Shown here: positions 21,964 to 34,161 of the stretch, one piece after another | Layout of the letters: the number at the start of each line of letters is the position of its first letter | Position numbering within the stretch: position 1 is the stretch's first letter | NCBI GenBank assembly: GCA_030685235.1 | Contig: MU839159.1 | Location: forward strand, 62,001 to 126,000 | From: Copromyces sp. CBS 386.78 | Lineage: Eukaryota > Ascomycota > Sordariomycetes > Sordariales > Sordariaceae | DNA length: 64,000 nt | Reading direction: 5' to 3' | Position numbers and translations under genes: made by a program | The notes under the pieces: generated by a model | The model's database searches: none | Seen by the model: the letters and a program-made list of their open reading frames with translations, nothing else | Told to the model about the DNA's origin: nothing

Positions 21964-24134
21964 CTACCATCCAAACTGCTCACAATGTAGCTCAACCCCC
22001 GGCCCATCTCCCCGTATCAACCTTGCCGTCGTATCTCTCACGACGCGCATCAGTCCGTCCGGTCCGCACGCCGCCACCAGCACGCGCTGGCTCGAAGGGA
22101 TACCAACGACGGCCTGGCGGATCAGCGTGGCCATGTCCGGTCTGCCGGGCTTGATGGCGTGCTCGTAACCATGCGTATGATGGGGATGAGAATGCGATTC
22201 GGTACCGGTACTGTTTTCCACCGAGTTACTATGATGAGCGACCACGGTATGGCCGCCGCCGCCGTGTTCGAGATCCTTTTCTGACAGTGTCGATGATTGG
22301 TTCTGCGCATGGGTGGGCAATGGCAGCTGAGGCATCTTTTCAGTATCTGGGGAGCCGCTGCCACCGCTAGTGGGTGATATGGGTGGTGAAGATCCTCCCG
22401 AAGACGATTCTGAGGTGCGCGGCTTTGTGTGGTGCAGCAAGCTGTGGCCGTGAATGTGCGGCAAGTGGTGGTGATGCTGTGAAGCGACTGGTGATCGTGT
22501 CACGTAGATGGAGACGTCGACTTTAGGTGAGTGTGCGTGACTCTTAAGTGTCTCCAGATGCTCCTTGAACCATGCTAGATTTTCTATAACACCAATTCCA
22601 AATTGTCAGTTACTCTATGGTTCGTTACGCCAGAGGGACATCCACTCGGGGAAGGTGGGATGCGTAGATTGTGTATGCCGCAAGACTCACCATGCTTCTT
22701 CACGGCCCAGATGAATGTAATACTCTTGTGAGACTCATCGTGCAACCTCTCAAGGATGTTCGCCACGAGGCCAAAGGTGAACGTAGCACCTCCACCGCCG
22801 GCGATGAGGACAATCTTATCGTAGTCCATTGGTTCCGGAAACGTGCCGTAAGGTCCATCGAGAGACGCCCTCACACTGATACCTGGGTTAGCAACCGCAT
22901 GTTGGTGGAGATCACAAGTGAAGCCGTTTTGTGCCTTGATGGTGAGTTCCAAAGAGTTCGTCTTATGGATTGTGAAAGGATGCGTTTCGAACTTGCGTAC
23001 TGCCGGTATCCAGATAAAGCAATGCTTTCCTGCTGCCGCCCTAGCGGATGCCTTCTTGAATATCACCTTGGTGCCACCGTCAGGAAGAGGATACAACGTC
23101 GCCTCGTTGTTTAAGCTGTAGTATAGAACCTGGTGATTCTGATAAGGCGATCAAGAACCCACATGGACGCCACCAGAAGTATGACAATGATTCCCTCCTT
23201 TGCGATCACTGGCTGATGGAATCCAAGAGCGACAATCCCCATGATCCAACTCGAAATGTGGACCACGTAAAAGACCTCATACCAGATTCGTCGGAGAATG
23301 GTGGCCGAGAGAACTACCATCAGGAAGGAAAAGCCGGCTACGATAGCCGCGATTTCAGACCGATCCTTGAACTTGGTGACCATCCTTCCTAATTCGCTGA
23401 AGAATGTGGTGTACAGGGACGCGTGGAGTACCATCCAGATGAACATCGTGTATCCAGCAATTCGATGGAGACAGTTAAGCCTTTCATAAGAATAGGCAGT
23501 GAGGAAAGCCAAAGGGGTGTTCTTGAGTGCCAGAAAAATGACCAGTCCCAGGTTTGATAGAGCCAGCCTTGACGCAGTCTCATTAGTACCCTGAGGCGAA
23601 GTATGAGGAGATGCACGAATGACTTACCAGCCAAACCTGGAGGCAAGGGTGGCTTTAGAGCTGGCATCTACGTTCGTGAACCCAACGGCAACGTTGGCCA
23701 CAACATATGTTGTAACGAGCAGCGCATGCCCAGCCGATTTGAAACCAGGGACCTTGCGAACGAGAAGGTTCCTTACGAACCTGGTATCGGAACGCGTCAG
23801 CACAGGCCGTAACTTGACAATTAGAGTATGTTACATACCTCTCAATTCCAACAAAGGGACATCCCAGTGTAGCTAATGGCCTCCATGACCGCTCTGCTCT
23901 AACGCAAAGCCATCTCGTCCAGTGGAAGACGACGAAGAGAGCAACAAGGCCACATAGTGCTGCTGCGTACCTCTTCATCATGTGCTCGTTCTTCCGCTGC
24001 CTCATGGCAAAAAAGGCTTGCATAGCAGGACTCTCATGGCCTCCGTCACTCGGAGCAACTGCTCCTCCTCCTCCTCCTCCTCCTGTTCCGCTATGCCCTC
24101 CGCCACTGGGAGTATGAGGTGATGGTTGGGACAT
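21964..24134 (-). CDS. Ferric-chelate reductase / FRE-type NADPH oxidoreductase, with apparent frameshift
   Basis: Exons on the minus strand are 24134-23839, 23780-23628, 23567-22691 and 22583-21964, all with GT-AG borders. The summed length is 1946 nt, two more than a multiple of three. The frame breaks at about 23120-23124: the sequence runs to a TAA at 23111, while the conserved sequence resumes in another frame as YPLPDGGTKVIF. Removing a duplicated TA restores about 647 aa. Features in order: N-terminal helix (about 60-80), ferric-reductase transmembrane domain with paired haem histidines (HRIAGYTMFIWMVLH and HISSWIMGIVALGFH), FAD motif HPFTIH, NADPH motifs AGGGGATF and ACGPDGL, a His/Ser-rich insert, and the C-terminal CEQFGW. 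Role: reduction of Fe(III)/Cu(II) at the plasma membrane. It may be a recent pseudogene, a sequence error, or be spliced there by a 47-nt intron (23162-23116), which would delete a conserved segment. Confidence 0.85.
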
Positions 24135-26756
24135 TATGAATGCGTGAGATAAACACAAATAAATGGTGAGAGGGTGGTGACGCTCTGTGAACTAAGGGAC
24201 CGGAGTGTCCCTTAAGAAGATGTGGGTGAATCAACGCTCGTTCCTCTTAAGCCAAGATTGTTGGCACGGCTAGAGGGCAGGTGAGAGAGACAAGGTAGGA
24301 AGGGCAAACTTTAAGGCGTGTACGATGAGGTAGGAACACATGAGGGAAGGAGCGAAGGTCTAGACCTTTTGGAGTCGGGCCAAGTACCTTATATCTCGAT
24401 CTTGCGAACTATACCTCTAGCCCATGGTGCCTTCCCCCCATATCAGCTCGGGGCATCTTTGCCGAGTGTTCTCGTACCTGATCAGGAACTTGTTTTTCTT
24501 CCCCAGGGGGTGGTACCACAAATGGGAAGTGATTGGACGGGTGAGAGCAGGATAAGGTCAGTATAAAATATTTGAGATGACGAGTCTATAGCTTGCTCAT
24601 CACATGAAAGCAAGCTGGATCCTGGCGGATACGGACAGAACGACAGTGTGAGCCTGTTGAAAGGTTCATGTCCGGTATGGTTGCCCAATACCAACGTGGG
24701 ATTCAGATTGCTGGTCGACATAACCAGGAGCTTCCGTCTCTAACCTGGGTCCAGGCATGGAATATTGCAAGGACAAGCTGAGTAACAGCAGTGGAACTAT
24801 ACCTCCCGCAAGGGCTTTTCTGCATAGAGATAGACTGGGCAGAAGTGCGTTCTGGGTCTGGACGCAGGACCTAGAGGGGTGTGGCTGGATCTGCCGCGTC
24901 CGCGTGGATAATCGATCGTGCGGCGCCCTTTTCGGGGTTTAGTGGGTTTTCCTACTTCCTAACCTGGACTGAGCGTGGTACTGAGTGATAATACTGTAAG
25001 GCTGGCGGAATATCCAGCGCTTCATTGAGCAAGACAGTGTAAGGACAACTTGTGAGAATGGTGGCCCTTGTGGAACTCTTGAATGGACAAGCAGGACGAC
25101 CCACGTTTACGGATGCTGGAAGGGTAGCAGTCGTAATCTGGATAAAGCGCGGGATGTAATGAAAGGAACTGGACAAGTACCGCCTGACCGTGAGAAATAT
25201 GGAGAGCCGAGTAGATACCTTCTTCCTTCATCCCAGGATTTGGTCTGCCTGGTATCGCATTTCAACCTTGTTTACCCCACAAACGCACGTAATCTAAGCT
25301 CAGCATGGCTTCGAAGGCAACTGAACCTCTTGTGACGAACCGAGATTTGCACCTTCTTGGTGTGACGTGCCAGCCAATATCATAGATAGTCCGTCCTCCT
25401 CGGCAGTGCAAGTTTGAAAGTGTACCTTTCGGGTGGAAGATGGTCGGACTCCAAAGGGCAATGAAGGCTCGACGCTGAGACGGAGTAGCGCGCGCCTTGA
25501 TCAGGGGTAAAGACGATCAGATATCGTGAACCAAGCCCTTTCCCAACGGCCTTATACGCGGTGCAACATGTCATCACCCTCCACAGCAGCCACGGCAGTC
25601 CTCGACCTGCAGCTTTTATTGGCATGGAGCTCGATAGCCCACGTGAAGGCACAGTACCTTGGGTGGTAGCGGAGATATGGCGAGTGCGTAGCCGAGAACC
25701 CCACACAATTGTATCAAGCCTTCAGAAAGGGAAGACCCGTAGGCACGATGCATAAACGGGAGTAACTGTGAATTTGAAGTCCGCTCTTAGCGCTCAAGTC
25801 GAGGTGGGAGAAAAAAGATGTACCCCAAAGGGTAGGTAGGCATATAGGCGCGCCGGTGTAGGTAGGGAAGCCTTGGTACTACTGGTTGACATCAACGGCC
25901 TACAACTGGATTGTCAGGTATAACAAACAAGCCGCTCGATATGCTGTAGCATATAGGCTTGATACCCGATACGCAGGGGAAATAAGAAGTTGCTAATTCG
26001 AAACGGGGTGATTTGGGAGATGCCAGGATGTGGCTTTGACAGTCGTTGAATGAGATGAAGATCTCACCACGGCATAATATGTCTTGTACGGCAGTTTGAC
26101 TTGGAGCTCGGGTCTTGTTGTTTTTTCTTGCTGACTTTCGTTGATGTGATAAAAGACTGTGGTTTGGTTGCAACATGGGAAGCCGCAGTCTTGTCTGGAA
26201 TGCATGGACGTTGACTTTCTGTGGTACTCGATGCTTGGAACACTTGGCATCATGATTTGGCATTGACTGCCGTGAACAAAGTTCCCTTGATCTCGCTACC
26301 TGCCTAGCTGAATACCACACAGCAAGTTGCCAATGCAGTGCGGGAAATCAGTGCAGGTGTCCGGCAACGGCCCGATGGTTTGCGGGGAGAGGTCCGACGG
26401 CGACGGACTGCGCGGTTACATTGCCTCCCTCAATTTTCCTCAACGGGGTCCTTGGGCAGCGGGACATAAGCACCAAACCATTCAGCAGCTCGATTCCTTG
26501 CAGACGGCGGTACGACGGTACAACCACGGGCCGGCCTATCTCGCATAACCTTCGCCTGCAGTGAGCAACCCCACGGTTTCGAATGGGTTCGGGAACGTGG
26601 AAAGTAAGAATGAGAATGAAAAAGGTGTTATTTTGGTTGTTTTCACAGACTTTGACAACGACAGAGGAACTGGAGCTTGGTGTTTGGTTCATATATAGAT
26701 TGCACTAATTCTTTTGTGTGTAAGTGATAACAAATTCCCGGCCCTGGATTGAGTGT
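24135..26756. other. Intergenic, nothing recognised
   Basis: 2.6 kb between the reductase start and the left end of the nested transposon complex. It includes the reductase promoter. Frames are short and unsupported on both strands; no inverted-repeat element was found. Confidence 0.45.
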
Positions 26757-26773
26757 TGTGCCTTGCATTCACG

Positions 26774-29700
26774 TTCCCACATTTAAACGCCTGGCCGTTT
26801 TCTTGGCATGAGGGGGTGGCACACACACATATACCGCTACTCAACCCGTAAATCCGTAAATCGTAACCTTTTACGACGATTTTTATATAGAATTGAAGTT
26901 TAAACTCTACCCTTTTTCGTTTAAAATAAATAAACCTATCGCGATAATACCTCCCAAAATAATCTTTAAGAAAATTCCCGCTTTAAAGCGGTCCTATATT
27001 CGAAGCGGCGCAGTCTCGGTTTAATTCGACGAAGGTTATGGCGAAGACGACTAGGAAGATCCTAATATAATAATTCTATAACGTATATCCGCTCGCCTTA
27101 AAAAGAAGAGTTGTACCTTCGTCGAGGCTGAATAATCGATTAAAGCTATCGCCGCCCCTAAAAATAAGAAGAAGGTTGTCCCTAAAAAGAAGGTAGCTCT
27201 TAAGAAGGCTACCCTTAAATCGAGGAAGGGGAAGGAATCTACTACGCCCAAACTAGATTTACTTTTATCCCCTCCTATTTAGTAGGCCGCTACCCTTATC
27301 GAACTCTTTAGTAATAAGGACGAACTTTCTAGCGACGATAAGATCGAATAAGAGTTCCTTATCCGCTTTACCCTTAAGAAGAAAGCTTTCGAAACTTCGT
27401 TTTACTATTCTAGTAATAATAATAATAATAAAGTAGCCTCCTTAATTAGGCTAATTACTTTTAGACTTCGATTTATTTCTATATTATTTACTCGTAAGCC
27501 GGCTATTCTAGCCCTGCTTTTTAAACCTATTTACCTTTTATTTATTTAAGTATAGTTTATTGTTACGGGCTCGTATATATTCGTCGGTCGTAATAAACCG
27601 CCTGCTATCGAAGATTGCAGTTTATATAAAGAGGTTAAAATCGAATAAGATAATAGCGAGCTTTACTTATAGCAATTTAGAATTGGCCTATTTAGGGAGA
27701 TTAGAAAGCTATAGTTTAATTATGTATAAGATATTATTGAAATAATTGCGGCCGTAGGGATAAAGTATTAAATTTCCCTTTATAACGTATTATATATTAT
27801 TATTATATAGGATAATCGTCGCGTTAAAATTATAGTCTATAATAAAATTATCTTTAATAATGAATTTTTTAATACGTATAATAATATCGATTATAAAGCG
27901 GTTATAAAATTATACTTTCGTTATATTAGCTAATACTATATTTTCGCTATATTTTTTAAATTTCGGTTAACCGAACCGCCCGCTAGTAAACTAATAATAT
28001 TCCTTCTTCCCTCGATTTTAGGTATACTTTTAATATTAACCCCTTTTTATAATTTATTAAACCCCTTTATTATTTAAATAATTACTTTCTAGTCTTCGCA
28101 TAACTTTCGTACCCTAAGGACGAAAAGTAGCGCTAATACTAGGAAGAAGACTATTATTAATACGATATTATAAGAAGTTAATTATTTTAATAAATTAAAT
28201 TATAAGCGAAAGGTATATATAAGTAGGGTTAAAATTAGAAATACCGCTTACTAAGAATTCGTATAAATATAGAAGTGTAGTAACGGCTACCGCTACCGTA
28301 ATTATAATAAGGGTATTAATTACTAAATATATTATATTTTTAATAGTAGTAAAAATTATTATAACTTTATAATTAAAGATGCGAGTAAGTAGGTTAAAAC
28401 TATTTCTATAGGCTTAGTTACCGTACGAATACTACTTAGTCCGATATTATATAAAATAATTATAGCGGAGAATATTACGAACGTTACTAATAGCGGTAGC
28501 GGTAATAAAGGAGGAGGGAGGCGCAGTAGTAGTAATAATCTCCCTATTAATATTAATATCGTTAATAACGTTAATAGCAGTAATAATAGTACTAATATAG
28601 AGACTATAAATAATTTATTATAGGCTATATTGAGGAGGGACGATTTTAGAAGGCTATATTTACTTTTATACCTTTATATACTATATCCCCCGTTTTATTA
28701 TTTACTATATTAATATTTCCCCCCTTACTTCTAACCCCTCTAATTCCCTTATCCTCCCTATTACCCCCCTTATACCGCTAGCGGCTTTATAACTACTATT
28801 ATACTTATTAATAATTATAATATATTTTATTTCTTAGCGCTTAGTAGGGCGATAATTATCGATTCGGCTACGCCGTTTGAATATTAGACTACGGCCTTCT
28901 ATAGGTAATTAACTGACTATAAGACTTTTATAATTAAGCGCGCTAACCCCTTTCTTACCTTATTTATAACTATTATTATTAACAATAAGAAGATTCCGTA
29001 GGTATTACTATCGATTATACTACTATCGGTAGCCAATAAGAGAGAGGAGTATAAGGAAGAATATGAGGAGGAGGGGGAGGAAGAGAGGTATGAGGAAGAG
29101 TTAGAAAGGTATAAGGAGGGGGTTAGAAAATCCTTTATCCTTCGTTTATCCGCGTTATAATTTTTCGGCTTACGTTTATTATTACTACTGCCTGCCCTAT
29201 TTAACCGGTTAATATAAGAATTTATTACCGAATTCTTTAAGACTTTTTATAAGGATTATTATATTAGGAGGTTATTAGAGTCGACAATAGTATATAGGGC
29301 TTTTATTACCCTATAGGAGAAGTTCTATAATTTAATAGCGCCGGCCGATATATTTACGCTTAGAGAATAGCCGGTAGCGTAGTTTATATAATTAGGCTTT
29401 TCGCTAAAATTCTATACGGCCTTTAGAAGTAGTATTAAAGATTTCTTTAAATAGGAATACGTAGTATTAGTATTATAGTTAAATTATAGTAAGTATGCCC
29501 TCTATTTTATTATTTTAATATTCTAACTAATTAGTATATTAATTTAGATTTACGGTTTAATATTACTTTCGAATTCAGTATCGCTAAAGTTTTAGCCTCT
29601 ATAGTAGGCAATACTACCGCTAACGGTCCTAGCGAACGATAATTCTTAGCAATCGATAATTCGAGCTAATATGATATATAGCGAAAGAGGGGGATTTTTA

Positions 29701-31166
29701 ACACTTTAGTATTATTATATAGATATATAGATTTAGTATTTTTAGTATTTCTAATATTTCTAATATTAAATTATAATATAACCGACCCTTATTTCTAAAT
29801 TCCCTAGTACTCTCTAAATTATATTACCGTCGCCCAATTATATTACTAATCCGCCTAAATTCTTTTAATTCTTTAATATATATTATTATATAATCTTTAT
29901 TTATATTATTAGTATTTTCTATTACTAATTTCGCATTTTTAAAGTAATTACGGATTTATTTAATATAATACCTAACTATTATCGTTATCCGACGTAGAAA
30001 AATAGGAAATTCGTTATTAAGTATATTATCACTACCCTCTTTACTATATACCCGCTTTATATACTTCTTGAAATTACCGAAATACATTTCGATTAGATTA
30101 AATTCTAGAGAGTATAGCGGTAAATATTAAAATAGTATACTAATTTTCGCGTACGCGTAATATATTTCGTTATAAGGATACTAATTAACGTTATTTATTA
30201 TTAAAATATTATTATAATTAAGGAAAGGGTTTATTTAGGGGAGGAGTCTCCTTTCTAACTATATTATAAAATTAGGGATATTTATCGTACCCTTAAAAAT
30301 TAACAATTCGAATATACTATTAACCGATATACCTAGGAAGAAGTAATATTATTTACTACGTTCGAATATACTTATTAATACTACGATAACGCTACAGGGT
30401 ACCTATCTAGTATAACGAATTCTATTTCGTCGGTTTGTACTAAATTCGTCGTAGAAGACGAATATTTCTATAATAAATAGTAATATTTTTATTATTTATT
30501 CTACTACTAATTGAAGCTACTATTATATTGCTTTAAACGCTAATTTTTTCTTTTTCTAGCATTCTTAACGAAGGTACCGCCGTACGGTTTCGGTCAATAT
30601 ATATATATTATAATCGTTAGTAAAGAATTCGTATATTTCATCAAAATATATATTTAGCTTTAGAACTAATAAGTTAATAATTTCCTATTCGATATTAGAG
30701 ACGGCTATTTTAATATAGAATTAATATAGCGATATATTTTTATCGCCTATATAGGGAGCTTTCTAGTATTTTAGGGTACTCGAATCAGTAAGAACGGCTT
30801 ACTAGTAAGTTCGAAATTGCGTTTATATTTTTATACGGTATATACGTATATATTTATAGCGATAGTAATATTACGAATAAATTCGCCGCTATAAAGTATT
30901 AGGTTTATAAGCGCCTTTTAATTATTATTAATATAAATTACTATTATACTAGAATAATACAATAAAAAATAGATTTAATAATAAGAACGAATGTTAGCGA
31001 TACGAGCGATTAAGATTATACGAGATTTAGTATAAAAATCGTTGAATTATAATGGGATACAATTGATCTATTCGCGGTATTGAGCTAGATTGTCGATTTG
31101 TGTCAGTGTGTGTGTGTGTGCTACCCCCTTATGCCAAGAAAACGGCCAGGCGTTTGAGTGTGGGAA
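26774..31166. mobile_element. RIP-mutated DNA transposon, 4.39 kb, nested in element D (element C)
   Basis: Inverted termini of about 55 bp start TTCCCACATTTAAACGCCTG on the left and TTCCCACACTCAAACGCCTG on the right, matching MITE B. Each end abuts CG (26772-26773, 31167-31168). Between the termini the DNA is AT-rich, with very few CpA or TpG and many TpA, so all frames are broken. Reading through stops shows a DDE-type transposase on the minus strand near 30.0-30.5 kb and a Lys-rich plus-strand frame near 27.1-27.4 kb. The large size implies more than one gene in the original element. No active product is expected. Confidence 0.9.
30010..30470 (-). pseudogene. RIP-broken Tc1/mariner-like (DDE_3-type) transposase domain in element C
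   Basis: On the minus strand, ignoring RIP stops, one frame reads FVFYDEF (likely first catalytic Asp), then LGISVNSIFELLIFKGTIN, then NNVN before YPYNE (position of the second Asp, apparently changed to Asn), then YSLEFNLIEMYFGNFKKYIK. The last is a clear decay of the YSPEFNPIE catalytic-Glu motif of IS630/Tc1/mariner DDE_3 transposases. At least five in-frame stops are of the TAG/TAA kind expected when RIP hits CAG, CAA or TGG. Confidence 0.75.
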
Positions 31167-31698
31167 CGGTGTTAGTCTCCACTTTTGTATCTAATGCCGC
31201 TAGATACACATGTGCAAAAATTACAAAAGGGGCCGAAAATTGAATCTTAAATAGCACTCGCGCGTTGAGACGCGCGGCCGTAAAATTTACGCTCCTTATA
31301 GTACTCGACGAGGCCAATCTACTGGTGGTCTTCTTTTCTTTATATCTTCAATACGCGAAGAGTTATTCATCGTTCAATTTTTGACTCTTTTTTCCTTCTT
31401 TTCAGATGTCGTTAAAAGTGGATCCTTGCAAACACCATGTCAGTGATTGCAAACACGATGTTGAAAAAGTACGAAAATGAGGGATTTAGTATAACTCTTC
31501 GCGTATTGAAGATATAAAGAAAAGAAGACCACCAGCAGATTGGCCTCGTCGAGTACTATAAGGAGCGTAAATTTCATGGCCGCGCACTTCGATGCGCGTA
31601 CGCTATTCAATGTCAAAGTTTTTACAATTTTGCAACTTTTGTAACGTGTGTATAAAATCAACGAAAAGTAGAGACTGACACCGTGAATGCAAGGCACA

Positions 31699-34161
31699 GT
31701 GGTAGCGACCAAAGCACAGTGTATTTCTAATCCAGTACAGTGGTTTCTAATAGGAACTGTGCCACATGCCCTTGGCAGCCGTCCGCCCCTACTAAGTATA
31801 TATATTTACTTTGGTAAAAAATAAAGTGTATGTAACGAGGTAGTTTCTCGTAAGGAGTACATCAGTCATTGAAAAACAAGTTGGTCATTGAAAAAAACTT
31901 CGTTTTGAAAAAAATTTCGTGATTGAAAAAAAAACTTGGTCATTAAAAAACTTGGTCATTGAAAAAAACTTGGTCATTGAAAAAAACTTGGTCATTGAAA
32001 AAAACTTTGGTCATTGAAAAAACTTAGTCATTTTGAAATTTTTGGTCGTGGCTCAAAACCTTGGGTATCCCCAACGACAACCGATAACGAAGGTAACAAA
32101 TAAGGTATATACAACTATAAATCTTATTTCATTATAGGGTTTGGCCAAATTTGTGTGGGCCTCTGTTAGCGCTGGCTGCAGCTGAATGGAGCCGGCAGAT
32201 CTGGGTCGGGGGGCCATGTGGCACAGATCATATTACAAGCCACCGTAATCCAGGGGCAGACTGGGTAAGTACCTTCCATTGGCCTCGTTAACGTCGAGGA
32301 TTGTGGCTGCCGAACGTCAACTTTAAACTACGACCGCGAGGGGTCGGTGCGTAGCGGCAGTCAGAAGCACTTTCTCCATTTGGAACCTCGCAAGCATCTT
32401 CGCCGAAGACGCAACCTTACTAGCTGGATGGGGCGGGTGAGAGGACTTCCCTTGCCATCAATTAGATGGACCTAGGTGGCTTTCCATTTCTCCTTCCCAT
32501 ATCTGGTTCTCTCCCGTCTTCGATCCAGCCAGCTCCTTATGTTCGCTTTCCCTTCTGGTCCCGTGCCTGCCAGGAGTGTACCGATTAGGATTTCGAATGA
32601 CGACTTCAGGTTGGCAGTATCTCATCGAGTTGAGCCTTCCAGATTCAAAACCAGGTGCGGGATGACTTCTGCTTATCAGTCTCAACTCTCGTGTCCTTGT
32701 CACTGAGCCATTTCGATTATAGAGGTACGCATGCGACACTCTCTCGAAACTCTGCACTCCCATTCTCTTCGGCTTTACAAATGGTCCTCCAGCAAAACAA
32801 CTATCGCTGTTGTCTTGCCAGCCACCCAACCAAATGCAGACATCGAAGCCACGGCATACGTAGAGACGTTGCAAGTATCTACCCGCCCGCTGCGGCGAGC
32901 ATAAGCGGCACCATCCTCGTGCAAGCTTATTTCGACAGTAGCGTGACTTGATTGGCCAGCAGATAATTAACTTATTCGGCTATCTATGTGGTTAACCACA
33001 CAGACCTTCCGCTGTTCATGTCTGGCTGCCGCTTGATATTACGGACTTGCCCCAATTTCTCTATACTCGGTAGGGCGAATTCTACTGCCCACTGTTCTGC
33101 TGTCTATTGTCAATGTATTTCTGGGAGCTCAGAAGAGAAAGGATACGATAAAGTCTATGTGAGCTCCCAGTCACTGTACCATGAGAGCATGGCTAATAAC
33201 CGGCGGGTCCCCTTGGCATCCAGGCATTATCTACCTTTCTTTGCTTTCCAATACGGCTGGGATTTTCTGTCAGCACTTACTGATCTTTCCTTCCGGAATT
33301 CCAACCATCATAAGCGGAGCAGCAACTCGAAGACGTTGTTAAGTGAGACTTCGTATCTTTCAGGCCGATCGGCCAGACCGTATTGCGGAAAGCTAACTTG
33401 CTGATTGCTTCAGCCGGCGAGGAACAGAAAGGCACGTGGAGGAAGCCGGAGCTTAAAAAAGCCACCGATGTGCTAACATAGACAGTTAGATTGGCTACAA
33501 GGGAGGTCCGTCACTTTACAAGCGTCTAGAGATTTGCGCCCCATTCGAAGAAGATCAAATAAGAAATATATGCCCAACAAGGATATGAGACATGTAGAGA
33601 AAGCCCACGGCGAACCATCGGCTGTATCCTGGATCTTAGGTGAAGATCTATAAAGAATGGGGCTTTCACATTTTGATTGAGTTGAAAGTATGTGACCCTT
33701 CTACCTAGGACCACTACCGGCCACTTGATATGAATCATGGTTATCTTTTTACAGCACTTCTGTCAAGCTTTGCTTCCCTTGGCTCCCATTTTCCCAAGTC
33801 TAGACCCAGCATCAGCCACCACTGACTGACTGTACGGCCTCATAAGCCTTCCAGGACTAATGTTCCATCTTCCGAAACAATGATCGGGCCGCATCACGGT
33901 CTATCCACACCGCAGCCTTACCAATTACCAGCTGGGCCGCACCGGAAGACCGACAGCTGCCCAGGTACATTATACCCAAGACGAACCTGAAGAACTGCCA
34001 CCAACTGGTGAACATTATGGAGCTACCATGGCTCCCGGTGACATGTGGACCATACAGTTGAGCAAGCTGTGAGCCGTGCTTCATCGCAGTTGCAAAGGCA
34101 CAGTAGACGCAGTAGGCCAGGTAGGTAGTAAAATTCTGTCTGCATCACCCACCACCAAGGC
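31699..34161. other. Intergenic, holding a minisatellite; otherwise nothing recognised
   Basis: 2.5 kb right of the nested complex. It contains the minisatellite at 31864-32045. A 12-bp inverted pair (CTGTGCCACATG near 31758, complement near 32215) brackets the minisatellite but has no target duplication. The remainder has no supported gene. Confidence 0.45.
31864..32045. repeat. Minisatellite, unit about 18 bp
   Basis: Tandem units of GGTCATTGAAAAAAACTT, about nine copies, with variation mainly in A-run length and some units missing the GGTCA part. Confidence 0.88.

Larger units (their letters stand above)
26757..31698. mobile_element. Palindromic foldback/MITE element split by a nested transposon (element D)
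   Basis: Outer inverted repeats TGTGCCTTGCATTCAC (26757-26772) and its complement ending at 31698 bracket the complex. Past the nested element C the left arm resumes with GGTGTTAGTCTCCACTTTT, and the right arm mirrors it (AAAAGTAGAGACTGACACC). The inner arms (about 31280-31370 and 31485-31575) are also near-perfect complements, including CTTATAGTACTCGACGAGGC. Without the insertion the element is about 545 bp and almost wholly palindromic around a loop of roughly 115 nt. No clear target duplication was found. It is much less RIP-altered than the DNA nested in it. Confidence 0.82.

Noticed and set aside
31757..32226. Small inverted pair around the minisatellite as a separate MITE
   Set aside because: Only 12-14 bp of inverted similarity and no flanking duplication; kept as a hint only.
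32458..32874. 138-aa minus-strand frame
   Set aside because: No recognisable motif and no splice or composition support.
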